From the NCBI GenBank assembly GCA_963677015.1, contig OY781533.1, forward strand, positions 3,162,001 through 3,226,000: a stretch of 64,000 nt of DNA, read 5' to 3'. The stretch's first letter is position 1. Each line of letters starts with the position of its first letter. Source of the stretch: G963556115 sp963677015 (GTDB lineage: Bacteria > Planctomycetota > SZUA-567). This document shows positions 34,651 through 44,257 of this stretch, piece after piece. The notes beneath the pieces were generated by a model. That model was given only the letters and a program-made list of their open reading frames with translations, made no database searches and was not told the DNA's origin. Position numbers and translations under genes: made by a program.

Positions 34651-36687
34651 TTATATCTTATCATACAACTTCGTACTTACACACTGCTGTAGATACCGTT
34701 TGATAATTTCCTCAAGATGCATCCGCACCAGTTTATCATTACCCTCTATTATATCATTGAGAAAGAGTTCATCATTGATTATCGCCGAACTTATAGCTCC
34801 TATCATATCTATCTCCTCCCGTGACGGGTTCTGCGGCACAATTATTACAACGCAGGATTTAGCACCCTGAAAATACGGATTAATAAACCTGCCGCCTTCC
34901 GGTACTATTAGCCCCAGTACCGGAGATTTTATTCCATCAGTCTGGCAGTGCATAAGAATCAGCTCCAGTTCCTCCAGAATCTGCGTGGAAATCTTCTCCC
35001 GCGCTATCAGACTCTTGTATATCAGATCACAATCACTCTGCGCATACCCGTAGGTATAGCTGGCCAGTGACGCCAGTTCTTCAAATGAAATATTATTGTT
35101 GGTTTTTATAGTCTGAAATTTTGACAGCATCAGCCGCACTTCAGCCATCAGACTCTCAATCGGTCGGTAATAATCCACAATCGATACATCACCTTCACTA
35201 CCTGATGAGATAACCTTCTTTCTTGACGAAGCTTTGGTCACTTCATTTCGTATCAGCTGAATACTCTTGTTATTAAGTATAAACGGCACCTCAACCACCG
35301 GTATACTGCTGTTTGGTATAGGTGTCGTACTTATCAGAAAATCAAAATTCTGACACTTCTGAAAATCATCCCAGCAACCGACCTCAAACTTAACCTCCGG
35401 CGAAAAGTGCTTGCGTATCTGTGACGCGAGTAAATACGAAGTACCGATACCATAGATACATATCACTCCGATACAGACATTCTTGCTTCTAAACAGCTGA
35501 TCAGATATCCGTGACTCTGCAACCGCAAAATGACTGGCAAGCAGACAAATTTCATTCTCAGAGATATACACCCCATCCTTCTCATACTTGGCCACCGCCC
35601 GCCGTGTTTTAGCGATAATATCCGCAAACCCTGACGACATCTGCTCGGACAATGAGTTATCAAACTCAATCTTATTCTCCCAGCGCAATACCGCCGAGCG
35701 CAGATGCGACAGCAGATTCTTCTGCAGCATTGCATCAATTTTCAGAAGTGGTGCCAGTTCAGAATCATAATTATCAATCAGCTGGTGTGACAAGCGCAAA
35801 AGTCTTGCGTACTCACTTCCTTCAAGTTTATAGTCACCCAGATTGGTACTGCAGGCTAAGAGCACCAGCGATATACCGCGCCGCTCTTCTTCATTGATTC
35901 TGATTGAAAAATGCTTCTCAATCTGATCAGATAACTTCTCGGTTATACCTGACAATACCTCAGAATTTTGTATACCATTTACCGTACGCCCCAGCTCTAC
36001 CCTTTGAATCATAATATTAAGATATAGCTCAAAAGTATCCTTGGAATACGGTATCATATAACGTGAATAGTTCACAGTCTTATCAATCATACAGAGAAAG
36101 TCTGCTATTTCAGACTGAAATATATCTCCTATATCATATGGCGACTTACGCCAGTTATTGAGAATGCCTAATTCTGCTCTTCTAAATGAAATCTCATTAC
36201 CGGCAACAGTAATAGTTGTACCTGTTCCGCGCGAGAGTTCAATATCATACTGCTTCAGCCATGATTCTATTTCATTGAGGTCATTGCTGATAGTAGACAC
36301 ACTCACATCGAATCTGTCAGCATACTGCACCAGTTTATTGAGTTCAGAATCACGAATGAGCGTCATCAGCAGCCGCAACCTTCTTTCAGAACGATCCGCC
36401 GGCTTATCATCTCCCATACGCTTGATTGTCCGGTTCAAAACCTGTATATTCTGTTTCTCACCGTCAATATAAATTCCCTTTCCCGCTTTGGTTCCTATAT
36501 TTAGTCCGAAAGAATTCAAAACCGACTCTGTATTTGTAAGCTCTCTAAAAACAGTTCGGCGGCTCACTTTTAAATTTTCAGCCAATTCTTTTACAGGAAC
36601 AGGCTCCCCTTTATTCAAGAGGATATTGATTATTACTTTGAGTCTTGATGAAATATTACGCACAGATATAACTTTCCCAATATTCAA
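34651..36687 (-). CDS. PRD-domain transcriptional activator of a PTS operon (MtlR/BglG type)
   Basis: 678 residues. Order: N-terminal HTH (VPVKELAENLKVSRRTVFREL, about 30-50), a second HTH (FDVSVSTISNDLNEIESWL, about 125-145), two PTS regulation domains (about 190-405), an EIIB(Gat)-like domain (CIGVICIYGIGTSYLLASQI, about 415-500), and an EIIA-like domain to the end (GLIVPEGGRFINPYFQGAKS). This is the layout of MtlR-type activators, which PTS proteins switch by phosphorylating histidines and the EIIB cysteine. The frame starts at a TTG (36687); a GTG at 36663 after GGGAAAG is an alternative. It probably activates the adjacent PTS genes. Confidence 0.9.
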   Translation of the reverse strand: MNIGKVISVRNISSRLKVIINILLNKGEPVPVKELAENLKVSRRTVFRELTNTESVLNSFGLNIGTKAGKGIYIDGEKQNIQVLNRTIKRMGDDKPADRSERRLRLLMTLIRDSELNKLVQYADRFDVSVSTISNDLNEIESWLKQYDIELSRGTGTTITVAGNEISFRRAELGILNNWRKSPYDIGDIFQSEIADFLCMIDKTVNYSRYMIPYSKDTFELYLNIMIQRVELGRTVNGIQNSEVLSGITEKLSDQIEKHFSIRINEEERRGISLVLLACSTNLGDYKLEGSEYARLLRLSHQLIDNYDSELAPLLKIDAMLQKNLLSHLRSAVLRWENKIEFDNSLSEQMSSGFADIIAKTRRAVAKYEKDGVYISENEICLLASHFAVAESRISDQLFRSKNVCIGVICIYGIGTSYLLASQIRKHFSPEVKFEVGCWDDFQKCQNFDFLISTTPIPNSSIPVVEVPFILNNKSIQLIRNEVTKASSRKKVISSGSEGDVSIVDYYRPIESLMAEVRLMLSKFQTIKTNNNISFEELASLASYTYGYAQSDCDLIYKSLIAREKISTQILEELELILMHCQTDGIKSPVLGLIVPEGGRFINPYFQGAKSCVVIIVPQNPSREEIDMIGAISSAIINDELFLNDIIEGNDKLVRMHLEEIIKRYLQQCVSTKLYDKI

Positions 36688-37003
36688 AAAAACACTTAAC
36701 TCTGTTTATCCCTACTCACACACAAAAACAATTAATCATACTCAGATTATGCTTTTCACAAACATACACTTCTGCTACCGGCAGTAATCCGAGTAAAGAC
36801 CGATCAAATTATATTATCCAGAGTAAAACTTCACAGAAATAACAATTGCTATTCATTTATAATAATACTGCTCAAAAAATTTATTCAATACCCTGACCAG
36901 CGCATATTATTAACCGGTATCAGCTAACACGAACAAACAATTCAAATAACAGTCGTTAAGCTGTAAATTCGGTATAATCGTTATTTGATAAAGTAATAGT
37001 TTT

Positions 37004-37032
37004 AGTATACCCCACTAAATAATCAATTCCAA
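37004..37032 (-). promoter_or_regulatory. Candidate promoter of the PRD regulator gene
   Basis: Read leftward: TTGGAA (37032-37027), 17-bp spacer, TATACT (37009-37004). It is about 320 bp before the regulator start. Moderate match only. Confidence 0.35.
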
Positions 37033-37199
37033 TAGGATTAGTATAAACTTATCACTTAACAACAGTGCCAAAATTAAATTCTTATTTTTACTCTCGTATA
37101 ATTTTCTCAGTTACCGCAAGATTAATACATGATGGTAGCAACCTCACACATCAGGCTACAGCAGACTTCAGCTAAAATACGCAAGATAACTATTGAAAT

Positions 37200-37237
37200 A
37201 AGTTCTCATGAATAAAACTTCATATTCATGAGAACTT
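37200..37237 (-). terminator. Long hairpin downstream of the PTS IIBC gene
   Basis: A perfect 15-bp stem: AAGTTCTCATGAATA (37200-37214) with its complement (37223-37237) and an 8-nt loop. It lies 94 bp after the stop at 37331. The tract after it in leftward direction is only moderately T-rich (TTTCAATAG), so this is a probable rather than certain terminator. Confidence 0.6.
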
Positions 37238-37330
37238 ACCGTCGAGTTTGTGTATTTTGTCAATACACTGTGGCAAAATTCATAAGATATCTATGCTTAT
37301 TCTAACTACTTATAGAAGTCATAATAAAAT

Positions 37331-39040
37331 TTACGCATTGACTGTCAGCGGCTTCTTCAGGAATCCGATCAGCAGTGCGCTCGCAACAGTTCCGGCGATC
37401 AGTGCAAAGAAGAAACTTGCCAGACTGCTTACCGCACCGGGAATAGGCAGAATAAACAAACCGCCATGTGGTGCCATAATCTGCAGATTAGTAGCCATAG
37501 CCAGTGCGCCGGCCAGACATGAGCCAACTATAAATGATGGAATCACACGTAGCGGATCTCGCGCCGCAAATGGTATCGCACCTTCAGTAATCATTGCCAG
37601 ACCCAAGACAAACGCCGCATTTCCGGCTTCACGTTCTTCAATAGTATAACGGTTCTTAAAGAGGTGAGTAGAGAGTGCAACAGCCAGAGGCGGAGTTATA
37701 CTTGCTACAGATGATGCCGCAATTGGTGAATATATCCCGGCCTGCATCATAGCCAGAGCGAATGCATAAGCAGCCTTATTTACCGGACCACCAAGGTCAA
37801 CTGCGATCATCGCACCAATAATTATTCCAAGTAATACTGAATTTGTACCGCCAAGACCCTGCAGCCAGTTTACCAGGAAGTTATTAAGATCAGCTACCGG
37901 TCCGCCAACAATGTAGTACAGCACCAAACCTGTTACCAGCGTACCCGCTACCGGAAGTATCAGTACCGGCTTTAACCCCTGCAGATTTTTTGGTAACGGT
38001 AACGAACGATTGACCCACAAGACAAAGTAACCTGCAAGAAAACCTGCAATAATACCACCAAGGAAACCTGCATTCAGATAATTACAGAGTAAACCTCCAA
38101 TCATACCGGGAGCAATACCAGGTCTGTCAGCAATTGAAAAAGCTATATAACCTGAAAGAATAGGGACCATCAGCGCAAAGCCGTCTTTTCCCAGTTTCAT
38201 CAGGAATGATGCTAGATTACCCTCAGCCTGAATACCACCAATGGCGAACGCAGCAGCAATACAAAGACCACCGGCAACCACAAATGGAATCATATACGAT
38301 ACACCGGTCATCAGATGCTTATAGCCACCGCCGATTTTCTGCTTCTTGATACTTCCTGAGCTGGCTGGTTTTGCTGAAGCGGAAGACTCATTCTGAGCTT
38401 TCTGCAGCTCTGCCTCGGCAATAGCAGTTTTGACATATTCAATACCGTTATTGATTGCACCCTTAGTGCCATTGACATATACCATCTTGCCGTCAAAGCG
38501 TGACAGATCTATCTTGACATCAGCAGCAATGATGACCAGATCCGCAGCCTCAATTTCTTCAGGTGTCAATGGCGTTCCGGCACCAACTGAACCCTGCGTT
38601 TCAACTCTTATTCTATGTCCCAGTGCTACAGCCCCATTTTTAAGTCCTTCAGCAGCCATAAATGTATGGGCGATTCCTGTTGGGCAGGAGGTTATAGCTA
38701 CAATCTTCTTACCCTCACCGCCGACACTACCTGCAGCAGCTTCAGACTCACATGCATGCTTGAGAATTGCTTCCGGAGCTTCCAGCGCTTCCTGTAAAGA
38801 CACCTTAGTCTGCTGCAGTGCCGCAAATGCCGCAGGCGGATTAATATCTCCGATAACAAGTAGCTTATCGCTTGCAGCGGGAGTCTCCTTACTGAAATTT
38901 TTCAACCCGTTTTTGACCATAGTATCAACAAAAATATTAATACTATTTTTCTTGGCAGTTTCTTTTAAGGTCTCGGTAGCCAGTGAAATATTTACACCTG
39001 ACTCCTTACCATCAATTATTACCCACAATTTTGTATTCAT
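37331..39040 (-). CDS. PTS fructose-family permease, IIB'BC
   Basis: 569 residues, the size of E. coli FruA. Residues 1-100 are a degenerate IIB' domain without the phosphorylation cysteine. The true IIB follows, with phospho-acceptor Cys119 in ITSCPTGIAHTFMAAE. From about residue 225 a IIC domain has about nine hydrophobic segments. It imports and phosphorylates a ketose, usually to the 1-phosphate. The IIA, HPr and EI functions are supplied by the fusion at 40571-43084. With the GatY-type aldolase nearby, tagatose or another ketohexose is as plausible as fructose. The RBS AAAGGG precedes the ATG. Likely target of the PRD regulator. Confidence 0.93.
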   Translation of the reverse strand: MNTKLWVIIDGKESGVNISLATETLKETAKKNSINIFVDTMVKNGLKNFSKETPAASDKLLVIGDINPPAAFAALQQTKVSLQEALEAPEAILKHACESEAAAGSVGGEGKKIVAITSCPTGIAHTFMAAEGLKNGAVALGHRIRVETQGSVGAGTPLTPEEIEAADLVIIAADVKIDLSRFDGKMVYVNGTKGAINNGIEYVKTAIAEAELQKAQNESSASAKPASSGSIKKQKIGGGYKHLMTGVSYMIPFVVAGGLCIAAAFAIGGIQAEGNLASFLMKLGKDGFALMVPILSGYIAFSIADRPGIAPGMIGGLLCNYLNAGFLGGIIAGFLAGYFVLWVNRSLPLPKNLQGLKPVLILPVAGTLVTGLVLYYIVGGPVADLNNFLVNWLQGLGGTNSVLLGIIIGAMIAVDLGGPVNKAAYAFALAMMQAGIYSPIAASSVASITPPLAVALSTHLFKNRYTIEEREAGNAAFVLGLAMITEGAIPFAARDPLRVIPSFIVGSCLAGALAMATNLQIMAPHGGLFILPIPGAVSSLASFFFALIAGTVASALLIGFLKKPLTVNA

Positions 39041-39800
39041 AACTAATCCCTTTAAACTTAAATTGAAGATAACAGATAAAATATTTTATATAATTATGTC
39101 TCACTCTCAGAGTCAGTCGGATCCTGCGAATTACATCCCGTTACTATTATTTAGAGCACACAGAACCCGCGACTATACCTTGGTATAGCTTTACTGAATC
39201 TATTACTGTAGTACATAAATATTACAAAATGCTACTGGAGTGTATTTTCCACAACACACAAATACCGGAAGAGCTGTATTTCTTTATTTATGTTATACCC
39301 TGCTGTCTAAGCAAAGTAAATATTCAGAACTAACAGAAAGCAGACACAAAAAAATCATTAAAAAGATTTATTCAGACCTCTTTCATTATTTTTGCTATAA
39401 AAACACACAAACAAACACAAAGATCAAATATAGCATAAATTACCATCTGAAATTAACTAGGAATACATTTAGCACTTTTATTTACTTAAATTTATTATCA
39501 ACCCTGCCTGTATTATTTTTCCAATAATCTTATACCTGTTAAAATATTAACAACTACAATTTTCATTCAAACGTTGAAAGATTTTGCGCGCAGCAGACAA
39601 ACCAATATTAACAATACCGGTTTCTGTACCCACATTACTTCGCACCACAACTTATACGTTATTTCAGACTACTCTGCAGCGTAACCGAAAACGCATCACA
39701 TCCACTGCGCACAAATATAAAATCAGGAAACAAGAAAGTGAGTTTCAAAGAAATCCTGCTTTTATATCTCTTTCAATTATTCAATTTCACTACCCGGCTA
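39041..39800. other. Intergenic region upstream of the PTS permease gene
   Basis: A 760-bp AT-rich region. The only structured element noted is a 16-bp palindrome at 39173-39188. A rightward open frame at 39240-39527 has no RBS and no protein-like composition. Confidence 0.5.
39173..39188. promoter_or_regulatory. Candidate operator palindrome upstream of the PTS permease gene
   Basis: CTATACCTTGGTATAG: two 7-bp arms around TT, about 133 bp before the permease start. It might be the site of the PRD-type activator or of another regulator. No second copy was found in the window. Confidence 0.4.
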
Positions 39801-40490
39801 CTAGAAATCAGCATTCATCTCAGAAGCAGGGATAGCGATAATTCTTGTTGGAATTGAATCACAGCCTTCAATCGGATATGGTAAAAGCATACATACCCAG
39901 TCACCTTCACTGACTTCTCCCAGATTACAGCATGACTCAACCATAGGCACCTCTTTAGAGAAAACGATACCATGCACTGGCTGTTCCATTGAATCAGGAA
40001 CCTCAATGTCAGGGCTGTCACAGCCGATACATCCTATCTCCTTCTCAACAATCAGCCACTTAGCCGCTTCGGGACTCAGATATGGGCGTAATGTATCCCA
40101 TGATGGAGTATGGAACAACTTATCAGCTCCGGTCCAGATAAAGACGACAGATCCCTTCTTAATCTTTGCGTCATACTTTTTGACGTCTTCGAGTGTAATC
40201 TCTTCCTTATCCTTCTTCGCAGTTGCATCTATTACACAGAGTGGGCCGATCATTGTTCTGAAATCAATCTGTGAGAGATCTTTACCATCTTCCTGATGAT
40301 GAAAAGGCATCTCCACATGGGTTCCGCAGTGATTACACCATGCAACACTGCTCAGGACATACCAGTCCCCGGGGGCATGCTTATACTGCGGCATCACATC
40401 CATAATATCCTGCACAATTATCTCACAGGGGAAGTGTTCCTTATCAGCAATGATATGCTGCGTCAGGTCTACGATTTTACTCTTGTCCAT
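39801..40490 (-). CDS. Cyclase-family metal hydrolase (kynurenine formamidase-like)
   Basis: 229 residues from the ATG at 40490 (GAGGAG seven bases upstream); the ATG at 40508 overlaps that site. The cyclase family (PF04199) metal motif HxGTHxxxPxH is seen as HCGTHVEMPFHHQEDG, with the N-terminal IVDLTQHI and a final acid-rich domain. Relatives hydrolyse N-formylkynurenine, isatin or other amides and lactones using zinc or manganese. It follows the IIA-HPr-EI gene by 80 bp. A role in opening a sugar lactone, or in an unrelated amide step, is possible. No tryptophan-degradation genes are near. Confidence 0.85.
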   Translation of the reverse strand: MDKSKIVDLTQHIIADKEHFPCEIIVQDIMDVMPQYKHAPGDWYVLSSVAWCNHCGTHVEMPFHHQEDGKDLSQIDFRTMIGPLCVIDATAKKDKEEITLEDVKKYDAKIKKGSVVFIWTGADKLFHTPSWDTLRPYLSPEAAKWLIVEKEIGCIGCDSPDIEVPDSMEQPVHGIVFSKEVPMVESCCNLGEVSEGDWVCMLLPYPIEGCDSIPTRIIAIPASEMNADF

Positions 40491-40570
40491 ACTATTCTCC
40501 TCTTTCAAAAACCATTCTTACACGTTCTACACATTAATAAACCTAGTGTAATAAATCTCAATTATAAATA

Positions 40571-43084
40571 TCAGGCAAACGAGAACATCTGCTGAAACTC
40601 TTCACATACCGCATCAGCGCTATCCTGTTCCAGCGCAATTGCAGCCATCTCAGCAAACTTCTCACTGCTGTTCTCCAGCATCAGCTCCTTAATTTCCGGT
40701 ATTTCACGCGGCGCCATAGACAACTTGGATACTCCCAGCCCGACAAGTAGAGCCGCTCCCTGCGGATCTCCTGCAATACTGCCGCAGACACTTACCGGAC
40801 GCTGATACTTCATTGCTCCGTCCACTGTCTGCTTTATCATACGCAGCACCGCCGGGTGAAGACTGTCCACCTCACAGGCCAACTCCGGATTCTGTCTATC
40901 CATAGCCAACACGTACTGCGTCAGATCATTGGTGCCAATGGAGAAGAAATCAACATGTTTAGCAAGCAGATCAGCCATAACCGCCGCCGCCGGCACCTCA
41001 ATCATAATCCCAAGACGTATTTTCGGTGCAGCCACTTCTTTACGTATACTGGCGCATATCGCTTTTAGCTCCTTGATCTCACCCACCGAGGTAATCATCG
41101 GAAACATCACCGAAATATTACTGTATTCCTTTGCCGCGCGGTACAGCGCCCGCATCTGCGGCTCAAAAATATCTCTACGGCGCAGTAACAAGCGTGATCC
41201 CCGTACTCCCAGAAAAGGATTATTCTCTGCTACCAGTTGCAAATGAGCTACAGGCTTATCGCCACCTATATCCAGAGTCCGGATCACGACCTCTTTCCCG
41301 TTCATGCTTTTCGCCATTTCACAGTATATTCGATACTGCTCGTCTTCGCTGAATGTCTTGTTCTGCTCAATAAACAAAAACTCTGTACGCATCAGTCCTA
41401 CGCCTTCAGCCCCCATCTCAAGCGCCAGCGGTGCCTGCTCCGGAGTATTGATATTCGCCGCGACAGTAACCTTTTTACCATCAGAGGTCTTGGATTCTAC
41501 CCCGCGACGTTCAATCATTGCTTCACGCTTGCCGGTACGCTTTTTTATCTCCGCGCGTGCTGAAGTCAGAATACTCTCAGCAGGATTCAGCCAGATCTTA
41601 CCGCCATCACCGTCAATAATAACTTTGGAACCATTCTCCGCCGTCAGCAGCTCACCACCGGCGGCGACAACTGCCGCCAGCCCCAGAGTACGAGCCAGTA
41701 TCGCAGTATGCGAGGTCGAACCTCCCTGCACTGTAGCCAGAGCCACAACCCGGTCAGTATCAATCTGCGCGGTATCAGATGGTGTCAGATCCTCTGCTGC
41801 GATAACAATATTCTTGCCATCCGGAAGTTTATTCTCAGTAAAATCAAGCTCAGGTGCCAGCTCCTTCAGCACCCTGATACCGACATCACGCAGATCAATC
41901 GCCCTTCCGGCCAGCAACTCGGTATCACATCCAGCCAGTTCCTGCGCCTGCGCTTCAATCGACTGCTGCCAGGACCAGGCGACACCGTGCCCCTGCGCCA
42001 TCAGACGACAGCATGCAGATATTAAGGCATCATCATCGAGTAGCCCCGCCTGAGCTTTGAATATCTCCGCCTCGGCCGCACTCAGCCTTTCCTCGGTATC
42101 CGCCGCGATCCGCTCGAGTTCCGCTCTGGTTTTCTGCAACGCCTTTTCCAGAGCCTCACCATCACTGGTAATGTCTCCCGCTTTATCCGGCACCTCTACC
42201 TCTACAGCTTTAAAGTAATAAATACTGCCGATTGCCAGACCCGGAGCCGCCGCTACTCCGGAGATCACCTGTGCCTGTTCACGTTCCTTTACCTCCGGCA
42301 CCCATGCTCTCTGCGTTATACGCTTGCTGATTTTACGTGTCTTCGCATTCTCAATAGCGGTCAATGCGGTTATATCCCGACGGAAACTCTCCAGAACACT
42401 CTTTGCTTCATCACCTTCAGCGGAGATAACCAGTGTATCATTTACCTTTACATTCAGATTCAAAAGAGAGACCAGACTGCAGGGATCAGCGGTTTTATTC
42501 TTGCTCTTATTCCGTATACGCATGGGTATCCCGGCAGCTTTTGCCTTTTCAACCCAGATACTCGCCGGACGTGCATGCAGACCTGATGGATAATTAACCT
42601 TCCAGGTGAAGGCTTCACTATAATCATCCTCTACCGGCGCATTATTCTCTGCGCTGTTCTCACTATCAAGCAGCAGCGACCGCACTACTCCGACCTCAGT
42701 AGCTGTATTGACCGTCTGCAACGCCTCTTTATTCATTATTATTCCGGTAAGCCTGGTCAGAATATCAATATGCGCATCGGTCTTAGCCGCTATAGCCACT
42801 ACCAGCGTAGCCACATCATCCTTACCCCACTGCACACCCTCAGGTACCTGAATTACAGCGATACCGTCCTTTTTTACCATATTCTTATCAGCCAGCTCAC
42901 CATGGGGAATTGCCACACCACTTCCCAAATATGTGTTATCCGTCTTTTCTCGACGTTTCATGCTCTCAGCATAAGTCAGGGGTATGCATCCCGCATCGGC
43001 CAGCAGACGCACAGCTTTTTCTATTGTCTCATCCTTGCCGGCAGCTTTTTCCCCAAGACATATAATTAATTCCGGGTTACTCAT
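40571..43084 (-). CDS. Multiphosphoryl transfer protein, EIIA(Fru/Mtl)-HPr-EI fusion
   Basis: 837 residues from the ATG at 43084 (GGAGG six bases upstream). The order is as follows. EIIA at 1-145 has phospho-His61 in IPHGE. HPr at about 160-245 has His170 in SGLHARPAS. Enzyme I runs from about 260 to the end, with active His459 in GGSTSHTAIL, FRTE-type PEP-binding segments (VGLMRTEFLF, LDIGGDKP) and FFSIGTNDLTQY. It carries phosphate from PEP through EI and HPr to EIIA and on to the IIB domain at 37331-39040, so this PTS needs no outside general proteins. It lies between the GatY-type aldolase and the cyclase-family gene. Confidence 0.93.
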   Translation of the reverse strand: MSNPELIICLGEKAAGKDETIEKAVRLLADAGCIPLTYAESMKRREKTDNTYLGSGVAIPHGELADKNMVKKDGIAVIQVPEGVQWGKDDVATLVVAIAAKTDAHIDILTRLTGIIMNKEALQTVNTATEVGVVRSLLLDSENSAENNAPVEDDYSEAFTWKVNYPSGLHARPASIWVEKAKAAGIPMRIRNKSKNKTADPCSLVSLLNLNVKVNDTLVISAEGDEAKSVLESFRRDITALTAIENAKTRKISKRITQRAWVPEVKEREQAQVISGVAAAPGLAIGSIYYFKAVEVEVPDKAGDITSDGEALEKALQKTRAELERIAADTEERLSAAEAEIFKAQAGLLDDDALISACCRLMAQGHGVAWSWQQSIEAQAQELAGCDTELLAGRAIDLRDVGIRVLKELAPELDFTENKLPDGKNIVIAAEDLTPSDTAQIDTDRVVALATVQGGSTSHTAILARTLGLAAVVAAGGELLTAENGSKVIIDGDGGKIWLNPAESILTSARAEIKKRTGKREAMIERRGVESKTSDGKKVTVAANINTPEQAPLALEMGAEGVGLMRTEFLFIEQNKTFSEDEQYRIYCEMAKSMNGKEVVIRTLDIGGDKPVAHLQLVAENNPFLGVRGSRLLLRRRDIFEPQMRALYRAAKEYSNISVMFPMITSVGEIKELKAICASIRKEVAAPKIRLGIMIEVPAAAVMADLLAKHVDFFSIGTNDLTQYVLAMDRQNPELACEVDSLHPAVLRMIKQTVDGAMKYQRPVSVCGSIAGDPQGAALLVGLGVSKLSMAPREIPEIKELMLENSSEKFAEMAAIALEQDSADAVCEEFQQMFSFA

Positions 43085-43324
43085 CCTCAACCTCCGTTAC
43101 TCGCAGCCCCATACCCAATACCCAGAATATCAAGTATTTTTCAACTACCATCTTTCTCACACGCTAATTTCTTCTTAAAAAATATAACCAGTAACAAACA
43201 ACTTCTACACTCTGCCAATGTGAAACAGTACAAGCTCTACTTCCACTCTCTCACAATTCACAACAACCTTACAACTCTACAGCTTTATCACATTTCGCTC
43301 AATCCGTTATAGGCGGATGCTGCC

Positions 43325-43367
43325 TGCTCCGGCTGCCGGCAAAACCCTTACCGGCAGCAACGGAGCA
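43325..43367 (-). other. Strong hairpin after the aldolase gene
   Basis: TGCTCCG and GCTGCCGG (43325-43339) pair with CCGGCAGC and CGGAGCA (43351-43367), interrupted by a two-base bulge. It lies 12 bp after the aldolase stop. No T-tract follows, so it may stabilise the aldolase message within an aldolase/PTS operon, or be a factor-dependent stop. Confidence 0.6.
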
Positions 43368-43378
43368 CAACTGCAGCC

Positions 43379-44257
43379 CTATTTGCCGTTACGGAATTCG
43401 GTTATCACCCGCTTGGCGTATTCTTTGGCATATCCATACCCAGCCTGTTCCAGAAGTTCATGGAATGCGATGCCCTTATTTGACTTCTCAATCAGCTCAG
43501 CTGCGAATTCAGTAGTCGCCTTCGACATATATGAATAGTAGTTTACCTTCGAACAGCCGGCATTGATTGCATTCTTAATCTGATCCCACTCTACTCCGGA
43601 AGCGCCATGCATTACCACTCTCACATCTTCAGGCATCTTCGCGCGTATCTCTTTCACACGGTCAATGTCAAGTACCGGTGGTTCCGCGTAAATACCATGC
43701 ATAGTTCCAAAGCATACCGCCAGCGCGTCCACACCGGTCTCTCTGGCGAAGGTTCCTGCGTCTTCAGGAACGGTGAAGAACTTCCGGATATCCGCATTGG
43801 TCAGGACTGCATCCTCACCGCCATGAGTATCCTCAAGCGCAGATGCCATCACACCCAGCTCACCCTCTACAGTTATATTCAGATCATGCGCGATCTTGGT
43901 GAACTCCTTGACCTTCGCAATATTCTCTTCCATAGGCAGTGCACTGCAGTCATACATAATAGATGAGAATCCGGCGCGTATCGCCTTCATCAGGAAGTTA
44001 TAGCTGGTGCCGTGGTCCAGATGCACACATACCGGCACCGAAGCCGCCTTGGCATACTTTACCATCTCCGGTCCGATACGCTCAATCGGTATCAGCGTAT
44101 TATGCACCTCAGCATGATCGATAATAACCGGCGCACCCAGCTCTTCAGCCGCATCAATAACCGCTCTGATAAACTCTACATTCGGTGTATTGATACAGGG
44201 GATCGCATACTGATTCTTCTCCGCATCTGACAAAATCTCTTTTAAGTTAACAAGCAT
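43379..44257 (-). CDS. gatY: Class II aldolase, GatY/KbaY/fructose-bisphosphate aldolase family
   Basis: 292 residues from the ATG at 44257 (GGAG eight bases upstream); upstream in-frame starts lack an RBS. Zinc and catalytic motifs are seen: CVHLDHGTS, TVEGELGVMASAL, FGTMHGIY and VVMHGASGV, plus NYYSYM near the phosphate site. It splits ketose-1,6-bisphosphates (tagatose or fructose type) into DHAP and glyceraldehyde-3-phosphate. It is first in a leftward group with the IIA-HPr-EI fusion and the cyclase. A sugar taken up as 1-phosphate, then phosphorylated at C6, would be its substrate. A GatZ-type partner subunit lies at 1521-2810. Ordinary fructose-bisphosphate aldolase activity cannot be excluded. 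Confidence 0.87.
   Translation of the reverse strand: MLVNLKEILSDAEKNQYAIPCINTPNVEFIRAVIDAAEELGAPVIIDHAEVHNTLIPIERIGPEMVKYAKAASVPVCVHLDHGTSYNFLMKAIRAGFSSIMYDCSALPMEENIAKVKEFTKIAHDLNITVEGELGVMASALEDTHGGEDAVLTNADIRKFFTVPEDAGTFARETGVDALAVCFGTMHGIYAEPPVLDIDRVKEIRAKMPEDVRVVMHGASGVEWDQIKNAINAGCSKVNYYSYMSKATTEFAAELIEKSNKGIAFHELLEQAGYGYAKEYAKRVITEFRNGK

Larger units (their letters stand above)
36688..37330. other. Intergenic region with candidate promoter and hairpin
   Basis: A 643-bp AT-rich gap between the PTS permease gene and the PRD regulator gene. It holds the hairpin at 37200-37237 and a promoter-like element at 37004-37032. No gene seen. Confidence 0.5.

Noticed and set aside
39240..39527. 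Rightward 95-codon frame upstream of the PTS permease gene
   Set aside because: AT-rich DNA, Tyr/Phe/Lys-biased translation, no RBS, no homology recognised.
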